Below are positions 9,868-17,129 of a DNA stretch of 64,000 nt, one piece after another. Source of the DNA: Nodosilinea sp. LEGE 07088 (GTDB lineage: Bacteria; Cyanobacteriota; Cyanobacteriia; Phormidesmidales; Phormidesmidaceae); the NCBI RefSeq assembly GCF_015207395.1, contig NZ_JADEWX010000006.1, positions 1 through 64,000 on the forward strand, in the 5' to 3' direction. Position 1 is the first letter of the stretch. Every line of letters begins with the position of its first letter. Below the pieces are notes generated by a model. That model was not told the origin of the DNA. It did not search any database and saw only the letters and a list, made by a program, of their open reading frames with translations. A program made the position numbers and the translations under genes.

Positions 9868-11142
9868 GTGCGTACTTTTACAGTCATCTGGTTTGGCCAG
9901 CTTGTCTCGACCATCGGCACCTACATGACCGAGTTTTCCCTCATCCTCTGGGCTTGGGAAGCAACCGGGTCAGCCACCGCTCTAGCATTGATGGGGTTCT
10001 TTTCTCAACTTCCTCGCATCCCGATTACCCTAGTCTCGGGGCTGATTGTCGATCGCTTCAACCGTAAACACCTGATGATGCTGGGGGATGCGATCGCCGC
10101 CCTCTCCACCATTGGCATTGGCCTGCTCTACTCAATAGACCAGCTACAAATTTGGCATCTATACCTGGCCACCACGCTCAATGGCGGCTTTGGGCAAATT
10201 CAAAGTTTGGCCTATCAAACCTCGATTTCTAGCCTGGTGCCGCCCGCTCAACTAACGCGGGCCAACAGCATGAACTCGGCAGTACACTACGGGGCGGCTA
10301 TTTTTGGCCCCGCCCTGGCCGGGGTGCTCTACCCGCTGATCGGACTACTGGGCATTATCGGGATTGATTTGGTGAGCTTTGGGGTGGCGATCGCAATCCT
10401 ACTTTTCCGACCCATTCCCCAGCCTACGCCCCCAACCACCCTCGAAATTGAAACACTGCTGGACAAGCTCACCTTTGGTTTTCGCGAAGTTTGGCGACAG
10501 CCCAGTTTGCGGGCCTTACTGCTGATTAGTACCCTGTTTTGGTTTTTCCACGACCTGGGCGGTGCTATCTATGACCCGATGATTTTGGCCCGCTCGAATG
10601 GCAGCGCCCAGGTGCTGGCTAGTACCGCAACAGCAGCGGGCATTGGCGGCGTGACTGGGGCGATCATGATCAGCGCCTGGGGTGGGCCAAAACATCGGGT
10701 GCAGGGTATGTTGACGGGGTTCATCGGCGCAGGCCTGAGCAAAACCGTATTTGGCTTGGGACGATCGCCGGTCGTGTGGGTGCCTGCCCAGTTTTGCTCC
10801 TCGCTCAACTTTCCCCTGCTGGGCAGTTCCGAAACAGCCATCTGGATGGAGAAAATTGCCCCTGAGAATCAGGGCCGGGTGTTTGCCGCCAATGCGCTGG
10901 TGTTGCAGGGGGTGAGTGCCGGGGCATCGCTGATCGCCGGGCCATTGGCCGACCGTTGGCTAGAACCGGCCATAACCTCCGGTGGCTCTTTGGCCCCACT
11001 AGGGGGGCTATTTGGTAACGGCCCTGGCGCAGGTATGGCCGTGCTCTATGTTGGCTGCTCCCTGGTCATGGTGCTGGTGGGTCTAGGGGGCTTTGGGCTG
11101 CCCAACCTGCGGGCAATCAGTCCCCACCGCAAATCGGGGTAG
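9868..11142 (+). CDS. MFS transporter, EntS/MFS_3-like, probable siderophore exporter
   Basis: A 424-residue twelve-helix major facilitator of the EntS-like (MFS_3) group. The first cytoplasmic loop has the family pattern GLIVDRFNRKHLMMLGD. Such proteins export enterobactin, schizokinen and related siderophores. The GTG start lies 45 bp after the DUF1636 gene, so it ends the module 1 operon. No siderophore biosynthesis gene is visible in the window, so the exported compound cannot be named. It could instead return spent siderophore to the medium. Confidence 0.82.
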   Translation: MRTFTVIWFGQLVSTIGTYMTEFSLILWAWEATGSATALALMGFFSQLPRIPITLVSGLIVDRFNRKHLMMLGDAIAALSTIGIGLLYSIDQLQIWHLYLATTLNGGFGQIQSLAYQTSISSLVPPAQLTRANSMNSAVHYGAAIFGPALAGVLYPLIGLLGIIGIDLVSFGVAIAILLFRPIPQPTPPTTLEIETLLDKLTFGFREVWRQPSLRALLLISTLFWFFHDLGGAIYDPMILARSNGSAQVLASTATAAGIGGVTGAIMISAWGGPKHRVQGMLTGFIGAGLSKTVFGLGRSPVVWVPAQFCSSLNFPLLGSSETAIWMEKIAPENQGRVFAANALVLQGVSAGASLIAGPLADRWLEPAITSGGSLAPLGGLFGNGPGAGMAVLYVGCSLVMVLVGLGGFGLPNLRAISPHRKSG

Positions 11143-11200
11143 GTAAACGCCCCCTGTTGCGCGATTAGTCTTGATTGGCCGGGTTTCTGTTGTCTTACCG

Positions 11201-12163
11201 TTAGGGAGAAGCTTGCAGTAGATACTGCTCTATATCATCCAATACCCACTCCGCCGCCAGGGGGCTGTTGCCTGCCCCCCAATAGTGCCCCACCCCATAG
11301 ACCTGTTTTTGCTGCACGGCCCGCAGCGACTGCCAAAGGGGATCGGTTTTGAGGCGCTCCAGCTCGGCTTCGGCAGCAGCGGCAATTTCAGGCGTAGCTC
11401 CAAAGGAGAAGAGCAAAATCACGTCGCCATCGGCCTCAGGCAAGGCTTCGCGGCTAATCAGTTTGGTAAACAGCGGTTGCTCGAGGGTGCCGCTATCCTG
11501 GGAGGGGGGCCGGGCAAAGCCGATATCGGCCAAAATAGATCCGCCGAAACAGTTTTTTAGATACAGGCCGATCTGGCCCGACTGCGCCATTACCCGCACC
11601 AGAGAGACTTGTACAGGCGGGCTGCCCACTTGGTTTCTCAGCGCCTTTACTCGCTGCTGGTACTGGTTGAGCACCGCCTCTGCCCGGCTCTCTAGCCCCA
11701 GTACCTGAGCGTGAAAGCGAAAGGGTCGCTGCCAGTCGGCGGTGGTCTGCATGTCAAAGGCAACGGTAGGGGCGATCGCCGACAGCTTGTCGTAGGTGCC
11801 CTCTAGATCTGAGGCGGCCCCAATAATCAAATCAGGCTGTAAAGCCACCAATGCCTCCAGATTGATCTGATTGCTCTGGCCCAGGCGCGGTACATCCGGC
11901 AGTCTCTCGGCTAGCTGGGGCAGCAGGTTGCTAGCTACCCCAACTGGCATCACCCCTAGCGACAGCAAATTACCCGCAGCCGTGTGATCCAGAGCCACCA
12001 CCCGACTGGGCTGCATGGGCACACAGGTTTCCCCCAGGGTATGCTGCACCATGCGGCAGTCAGCGGGCGTAGAGTTGGCTGTAGGGGCGGTCTGACAGGC
12101 GATCGTCCCTACAGCCACCAGCACCACGAGAAGGCCGTGAAGTAGCCAAGTTTTTAGATTCAT
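11201..12163 (-). CDS. Iron-siderophore substrate-binding lipoprotein, module 2
   Basis: A 320-residue FecB-like lipoprotein. The chosen start (MNLKTWLL) gives a compact signal with lipobox GTIAC (Cys23). An upstream ATG at 12196 would add eleven residues encoded by a C-rich intergenic repeat and is less likely. The mature protein begins with the family segment CRMVQHTLGETCVPMQPSR and has NLEALVALQPDLIIGA in lobe one. It ends with VLDDIEQYLLQ. It is downstream of receptor 2 on the same strand, separated by 121 bp that include pyrimidine-rich repeats. Confidence 0.9.
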   Translation of the reverse strand: MNLKTWLLHGLLVVLVAVGTIACQTAPTANSTPADCRMVQHTLGETCVPMQPSRVVALDHTAAGNLLSLGVMPVGVASNLLPQLAERLPDVPRLGQSNQINLEALVALQPDLIIGAASDLEGTYDKLSAIAPTVAFDMQTTADWQRPFRFHAQVLGLESRAEAVLNQYQQRVKALRNQVGSPPVQVSLVRVMAQSGQIGLYLKNCFGGSILADIGFARPPSQDSGTLEQPLFTKLISREALPEADGDVILLFSFGATPEIAAAAEAELERLKTDPLWQSLRAVQQKQVYGVGHYWGAGNSPLAAEWVLDDIEQYLLQASP

Positions 12164-12284
12164 AGGTCGTGTGGGAGGGTGAACGAGTAGGGTCATTGAC
12201 TATTCATCTCTAAACTTCCAATCATCAATTACTTACCCATCCACCCCCTACCCTCCTACCCTCCTACCCCCTACCCATCTACTC
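12164..12284. repeat. Pyrimidine-rich intergenic repeat tract
   Basis: The spacer between receptor 2 and its binding protein contains a run of CTACCC/CCACCC units (about 12236-12285), the same simple-repeat family found before the exbD and permease starts and inside both ABC half-transporter genes. No gene is supported. Confidence 0.6.
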
Positions 12285-14834
12285 CTAGAACGTCACTCGA
12301 TACCCCACGGTCACCCGTCGCCCAGACGCAGCGCTATTGAAGGTTTCAGAAAACCCGCTGCTACGCTGGGCATAGGCGGGGAAGTAAAACGCATCGAACA
12401 GGTTGGCAATGCCAATGTCTAAGGTGCCGGGGCCAACATCGACGCTGCTGATCAAATCCACCACGGCATAGCTGTTGATCGGGCTGGGGTCAATTTCAGC
12501 GTCAAAGGCAGCGCTGCGACTGCCCGCGTATAGAAGCTGGAGGCGATTGCGCCAGCCCGGCAGGGTTTCATTTTCGATGTAAGCGGTGAGCTTGAGGGGC
12601 TGAATGCGGGTGCTGCTGATGGCGACGAACTCTCCAGTGTCGTCTACATCGGCTTCACCGCCGATCAGGCTGAGGGTGGTGCCCAAGCTCCAGGTGGGGC
12701 TGGGCTGCACATCCAGGGTGGCCTCTAGACCGTAGACGCGCTCGGGTGCTCGCACCAGTTCGTAGAGGCCCGTGGCGTCATCAAACACAAAGGTGGAGCC
12801 TAACTCAGAGGTGTTATAGAACCCTGAAATTGAGGCCTGAACTTGGTTCCAGTTGCCGCGAATGCCGACTTCATACTCGCTGACTTTCTGGGGCTGGTTG
12901 GCTTGCACATCTGAATTCACCGCAAAGTCAGGGTCGGCAAAGCCCAGTACCGCGCCAAAGTCGGGCACCGAAAAGCCCTGGGCGAAGTTGGCAAATAGGC
13001 TGATTTCGGGGGTGATATCGGCCACTGCGCCAGCGTTAAAGGCAGTGTCGCTAAAGCTGCGATCGCCCCCCGCGATCGGGTCACCAAAAAAGGTGGTGTA
13101 GTCGCCCACTGAGAAGCCAATGCGCTCGTGGCGTACGCCCCCCGACAGCTGCAACCAGTCGGTGGTCTGCCACTGGAGCTGAGAAAACAGCCCCAGACTG
13201 CCGAGGGTGTAGGGCGGCACCAGGGGACGGCGCTCGATCAGTCGGTTGACTCGACCATTGCTGTCGTCGAAGCTAACCGGGTCAAAGAGATTATAGATAT
13301 TGGCAGTGGTCTCGTGGTTGTAGTCAGCCCCCCAAACCAGGTTTAGGCTGTCTGCCAGGGGCGTATCGAGGGCGAGCCGTCCGCCCCAGTTTTGGGACTC
13401 TAGCTCTCCTTGAAAAATGCCAAAGGGTCGGGGGCGGCGATCGCGGGGGTCGCTGCGGCTTGAGTTGTCGCGGAAGTAAAGCTGGCTGTCGAGGCTACCG
13501 TTCAAAATATCGTCGTGGCGATAGCTGAGGTTTAGAATCACGTTGCGATCGGCCTGGGGGCCACCCCCTTCGGGAAAGCTCAGCTGCCCCACCCGTAAGG
13601 CCCGCGCCTTCTGCTCGCCGGGCTCATCGTCAACGCTGGGGTCGGCAATCACGTCGCTGTTGCGGCTTTCGCGGTAGTAGTTGAGCGAAAACTGAAGCCG
13701 CTGGTTTTCGTCAGGGTTATAGCCCAGCCGGGTAAAGAGAGACACATTCTCACTCTCATCGGTGCCTTGAATAGTGGGAATGCGATCGCCCTGCCCATCA
13801 AACGAGGCCCCCGTATCAGCCCGCGACAACGAAGCCAAAATATCGGCATTGCCATCGCGGGCCGAAACCGTTTGCTGAACAAAGTAGCCAAAACTCTCGC
13901 CCTGCAAGCTCCCCAGGGCAGAATTGACGCTCACCTCTGAGGTGGCACTAAAGTCGGCCTCATCGGGCTGCCGCGTAATGATGTTGATGATGCCGCCGGT
14001 CGCCCCACCTCCATAGATAGCGCTGGGGCCGCGCACCACTTCAATGCGCTCAATGATGCTGGGGTCGAGGGTACGCAGCTCCCGGTCAAAGTCGCGCACG
14101 TTGACATTCTGCGGCACCCCATCAATCAAAATGACGGCGTTTCGTCCCCGCAGCGAGGCTGCCGTAAACGCCCGCTCGGAGGACGGCGCAAAACCCGGCA
14201 CCAACGCCCCTAAAATATCGCTCAGATCTCGACTGACCGAGGTTTGCTGCTGAATCTCCTGCTGGGTAATGACAGTCACAGAGCGGGGAACTGTCGTTGC
14301 CTCCTCCTCGCTGCGAGTGGCTGACACGACTACCCGCAGGGGAGCCGCCTCAGCCGCTCCAGCGATGCCAGGGGTCAGGCCAATGCTCACCCCGTTAACC
14401 TGGCGACTCACTTCCCCCTCGGGGGCCGCATCGGTGCCGGTGATGGCTATACGCACCGTGCGTTCATCCAGCGCCGTGGCACTGATATAGGCGATGCCTT
14501 CAGCGGGGCTAAACGCCTCATACTCGGCCCCATCGGGCAGCGCCAGCACCGCATTGGGCAAATCAACGATCAGGGCATTGCCCGCCGTTGAGGAGGTCGG
14601 GGTGAGCACCTCCCCTGACGCTGTTTCAATCACCAACTGTGGCCCGGCATCTGTTTCTACAACCTGAATCGCAGTAATTTCCACCGGGCTGTCTTGGGCG
14701 ATTTGGGTTGTCGCGCTGGTTTCTGCCAACTCGTCGCTTACTGAGGTAGCCTCCGTCAAGGGTGCCGCCATCACCGCTGGGGCCACCGCTATTACCACCA
14801 AACCTGCCGTCCAAAGAACACGCTGTATCTGCAT
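12285..14834 (-). CDS. TonB-dependent siderophore receptor with AMIN domain, receptor 2 (IutA-like class)
   Basis: An 849-residue outer-membrane receptor. The start at 14834 (MQIQRVLW) has a GGGAG ribosome-binding site and gives a clean signal peptide ending near VMAAP. An AMIN domain follows at about 50-160, then a plug at about 180-310 with RNAVILIDGVPQN, IERIEVVRGPSAIYGG and ATGGIINIITRQP. The IYGGGATGG pattern resembles IutA/SchT-type receptors for citrate-hydroxamate siderophores such as aerobactin or schizokinen. The barrel ends GYRVTF. It lies between its AraC regulator upstream and its binding protein downstream, all on the minus strand. Confidence 0.93.
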   Translation of the reverse strand: MQIQRVLWTAGLVVIAVAPAVMAAPLTEATSVSDELAETSATTQIAQDSPVEITAIQVVETDAGPQLVIETASGEVLTPTSSTAGNALIVDLPNAVLALPDGAEYEAFSPAEGIAYISATALDERTVRIAITGTDAAPEGEVSRQVNGVSIGLTPGIAGAAEAAPLRVVVSATRSEEEATTVPRSVTVITQQEIQQQTSVSRDLSDILGALVPGFAPSSERAFTAASLRGRNAVILIDGVPQNVNVRDFDRELRTLDPSIIERIEVVRGPSAIYGGGATGGIINIITRQPDEADFSATSEVSVNSALGSLQGESFGYFVQQTVSARDGNADILASLSRADTGASFDGQGDRIPTIQGTDESENVSLFTRLGYNPDENQRLQFSLNYYRESRNSDVIADPSVDDEPGEQKARALRVGQLSFPEGGGPQADRNVILNLSYRHDDILNGSLDSQLYFRDNSSRSDPRDRRPRPFGIFQGELESQNWGGRLALDTPLADSLNLVWGADYNHETTANIYNLFDPVSFDDSNGRVNRLIERRPLVPPYTLGSLGLFSQLQWQTTDWLQLSGGVRHERIGFSVGDYTTFFGDPIAGGDRSFSDTAFNAGAVADITPEISLFANFAQGFSVPDFGAVLGFADPDFAVNSDVQANQPQKVSEYEVGIRGNWNQVQASISGFYNTSELGSTFVFDDATGLYELVRAPERVYGLEATLDVQPSPTWSLGTTLSLIGGEADVDDTGEFVAISSTRIQPLKLTAYIENETLPGWRNRLQLLYAGSRSAAFDAEIDPSPINSYAVVDLISSVDVGPGTLDIGIANLFDAFYFPAYAQRSSGFSETFNSAASGRRVTVGYRVTF

Positions 14835-14856
14835 TTCACTCCCACCACGATTGCGC

Positions 14857-14878
14857 GGCGACAGAATAAACTGTCGCC
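14857..14878 (-). promoter_or_regulatory. Perfect inverted repeat in the receptor 2 leader
   Basis: GGCGACAG and CTGTCGCC form a perfect 8-bp stem around a 6-base A+T loop, 23 bp before the receptor 2 start and just after its TTGAGAA element. If transcribed it would form a leader hairpin; it could also be a protein-binding site. No function is established. Confidence 0.5.
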
Positions 14879-14884
14879 AGCTAA

Positions 14885-14978
14885 ACAAGAATCTTTCTCA
14901 ACAACATACAGAGTTTGGGTGCGCCACCGAAAGTGTCGATGCGCCCTAGCGGGAATAAGATGTACCCGCTAGGGAATA
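14885..14978 (-). promoter_or_regulatory. Composite promoter region of receptor 2
   Basis: Read on the minus strand, TATTCCC repeats start at 14978 and 14957, 21 bp apart, overlapping the 3' end of the regulator gene. Fifty-seven bases after the second repeat comes TTGAGAAAGATTCTTG (14900-14885), preceded by a TATGTT that could be a -10 box. A second pair, GGCGCA at 14945 and 14925, is 20 bp apart. The layout matches the other three receptor promoters. Confidence 0.55.
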
Positions 14979-15953
14979 GTTTTGGGCCAGCAACTCCCTC
15001 GGGCTAACCCCAAACCGTTGGCGAAAGTTGGCGGTGAAGTGGCTGCGGCTGTGGTAGCCGACGGCACTGGCGGCCTGCTGCACATTGAGCTGCCCGTCGA
15101 GCAGCAAAAGCCGGGCCTGGTCAAGGCGCTGGGCTTGCAGATAGCCAAATACGGTGGTGTTAAAGACCGCCCGAAAGCCGCGCTTGAGGGTGCAGTCGTT
15201 GAGGCCCACCTGGCGCGCCAGGCCAATGAGCGAAGGGGGATGGGCTAAATCTTGCAGGAGAATGTCTTTGACCTGGTGAATGCGATCGATATCGTCGGGC
15301 TTGAGCCGTTGGCTGGCCGATGGCTGGGGCGGAGTCACAGCCTGGATGGTGAGGGCGATCAGCTCTAGCGCCTTGCCTTCTAAAAAGAGTTGTCGCATTG
15401 GCCCTGCAAAGGAACAGGTGAGGATCTGCTGCAAAACCATCGTCATCGCTGGGGAGGTGCGACAGCCCTGGCTGGCGTAGGGCTGATCGACGGGTCTCAG
15501 CAAAGGGCCAAGGCCAGGTATTGTGGCGATCGCCGTTTCTCCCAGCAAGGCGTGAATTAGGGCTGGCTCAAGGTGCACGCTGAGGGAGAGACTGCGGGGA
15601 TGAGGATCGTGGCAGATCTGCTTGGCAGGGGCCAAACCGCTGCTGTAAAGCCAGTGCTGGCCTGCGGTGCTCGCACTTTTGGGGCTATCGTCGCGGATAT
15701 CAAAGTGGATTTCTACCGGGTGGGGGCGATCGCCGCAGTCCACAACCACGGGCGTATGGTGCTGTACATCGCTAATTTCCAGGTGCAGCCCTGGCCTCAG
15801 CTGAATTTCGCGAAAATAGCCCTGTCCAAACTGCTGGGGATAGGCCCAGGTCTGTTCGCCCGCCTCGCCACCGGCCCAGTCGTTGTCGGAGTCAACGTTG
15901 GCAGGTTGCTTGATAAGTGACCAAAAATCGTGTTGCGACAGGGTGATAGGCAT
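14946..15953 (-). CDS. PchR-like AraC-family regulator, module 2
   Basis: A 335-residue PchR-like AraC regulator beginning MPITLSQHDFW, an N-terminus also found in the module 4 regulator. The C-terminal DNA-binding domain contains PPSLIGLARQVGLNDCTLK and ASAVGYHSRSHFTANFRQRF. It sits 111 bp upstream of receptor 2 on the same strand and is the likely activator of it. The last bases of the gene carry one pair of candidate half-sites. It is divergent from the module 3 binding-protein gene. Confidence 0.88.
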   Translation of the reverse strand: MPITLSQHDFWSLIKQPANVDSDNDWAGGEAGEQTWAYPQQFGQGYFREIQLRPGLHLEISDVQHHTPVVVDCGDRPHPVEIHFDIRDDSPKSASTAGQHWLYSSGLAPAKQICHDPHPRSLSLSVHLEPALIHALLGETAIATIPGLGPLLRPVDQPYASQGCRTSPAMTMVLQQILTCSFAGPMRQLFLEGKALELIALTIQAVTPPQPSASQRLKPDDIDRIHQVKDILLQDLAHPPSLIGLARQVGLNDCTLKRGFRAVFNTTVFGYLQAQRLDQARLLLLDGQLNVQQAASAVGYHSRSHFTANFRQRFGVSPRELLAQNYSLAGTSYSR

Positions 15954-16056
15954 TGAGGTGACGACAGAAATGGCTGATAATAATTTACCAGCCTAAATGA
16001 GACTGATTGCCATTTGAGCGAAGACCGAGCCGCCAATCTCCCAAGGCAACTGTCTT

Positions 16057-16077
16057 TTAGGAACCGGTTGATCCTAA
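16057..16077. promoter_or_regulatory. Inverted repeat TTAGGA-N9-TCCTAA upstream of module 3 binding protein
   Basis: Six-base arms TTAGGA and TCCTAA flank a nine-base spacer, 47 bp before the binding-protein start in the divergent interval between two iron-uptake genes. It is a candidate operator by position only. A Fur-like A+T-rich stretch, GATAATAATTTACC, lies nearby at about 15976-15989. Confidence 0.35.
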
Positions 16078-16123
16078 GTTGGCGCTTTCCCTGGCGAGTG
16101 CCTGTCCTGCAACAGTAGATGAC

Positions 16124-17083
16124 ATGAAGATCCGACTTACTTGCCAAATTTTTGTGATGGGCTGGCTGATAGCCAGTTGTGCTGGCCAGTCTTCGTCTCT
16201 CCAACCCAGTCCGCCCCCCGTCTTGTCACCGCAGGAAAATTATCGACGCACCGTGGCGCACGCCATGGGGAATACCGCTGTCCCCAGCCAGCCGCAGCGG
16301 GTGGTGGTGTTGACGAATGAGGCCACCGATATGGTGCTGGCCCTGGGGCTCACTCCGGTGGGTGCCGTCAAGTCGTGGTCGGGGGAGCCCTACTACGACT
16401 ACCTGGCCGACGCTATGGCCGAGGTGCCCGTGGTCGGCGATGAATTGCAGCCCAGCCTAGAGCAAATTGTCGCCTTGCAGCCCGATTTGATCTTGGGTAG
16501 CCAGGTGCGGCAGGGGCAGATTTATGGGCAGTTGAGCGTGATCGCCCCCACGGTCTTCTCAGAAACCATCGGTGAATCGTGGCAAGACAACCTGCGCCTC
16601 TATGGTCAAGCCCTCAACCGCGACGCTGAAGCTGAGAAACTTTTGGCCGATTGGGACGCGCGGGTCGCTCAACTGCGCCAGCAGTTCACCGAGCAAGACA
16701 TTCAGGTTTCCCTAGTAAGGTTTCTACCGGGGGCGGCTCGCGTCTATCTAAGCGACTCTTTCCCCGGCCAAATTGTGCAGGAGGTAGGGCTGCAACGGCC
16801 CCCCAGCCAAGGCGAGGAAGGATTTGCCCAAGAGGTCTCCTTTGAGCAAATCCCGCAGATGGAGGCCGATGCGCTGTTCTACTTCACCTACACCGGAGAA
16901 AACGACGGCCAAGCGCCCAGCACCGTGACTAATCCCTGGCTGAGTCACCCTCTGTGGCAGCAGCTAGCGGTGGTTCAGACCGGTAATGCCCACGCCGTCA
17001 GCGACGCGGTATGGACTACCGCCGGAGGCATTCAGGCCGCCCATCTGCTGCTGGATGATTTGGAGCAGTACTTGCAGCCTTAG
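16124..17083 (+). CDS. Iron-siderophore substrate-binding lipoprotein, module 3
   Basis: A 319-residue FecB-like lipoprotein. The ATG at 16124 gives the compact signal MKIRLTCQIFVMGWLIASC with lipobox IASC (Cys19); a TTG at 16079 would add fifteen unrelated residues. The family opener is degenerate: YRRTVAHAMGNTAVPSQPQR lacks the two cysteines found in the other FecB copies here (CRMV... TCVP). It retains PSLEQIVALQPDLILG. It is convergent with receptor 3 and divergent from the module 2 regulator, so it belongs to module 3 by position, though it is separately transcribed. Confidence 0.88.
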   Translation: MKIRLTCQIFVMGWLIASCAGQSSSLQPSPPPVLSPQENYRRTVAHAMGNTAVPSQPQRVVVLTNEATDMVLALGLTPVGAVKSWSGEPYYDYLADAMAEVPVVGDELQPSLEQIVALQPDLILGSQVRQGQIYGQLSVIAPTVFSETIGESWQDNLRLYGQALNRDAEAEKLLADWDARVAQLRQQFTEQDIQVSLVRFLPGAARVYLSDSFPGQIVQEVGLQRPPSQGEEGFAQEVSFEQIPQMEADALFYFTYTGENDGQAPSTVTNPWLSHPLWQQLAVVQTGNAHAVSDAVWTTAGGIQAAHLLLDDLEQYLQP

Positions 17084-17090
17084 AAGCCCT

Positions 17091-17123
17091 AGCGTGGTGG
17101 ACTCTGAGAGAGTCCACCACGCT
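17091..17123. terminator. Strong hairpin between convergent binding-protein and receptor genes
   Basis: AGCGTGGTGGACTCT pairs perfectly with AGAGTCCACCACGCT around the loop GAG, giving a 15-bp stem between two convergent stop codons (17083 and 17130). There is no T-run on either side, so it is a probable bidirectional transcription barrier or mRNA 3'-end stabiliser rather than a classical terminator. Confidence 0.65.
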
Positions 17124-17129
17124 CAACAC

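Noticed and set aside
15970-16000. A+T-rich GATAATAATTT stretch as a Fur box
   Set aside because: It matches only part of a Fur consensus and no symmetrical second half was found; mentioned only as a weak possibility.
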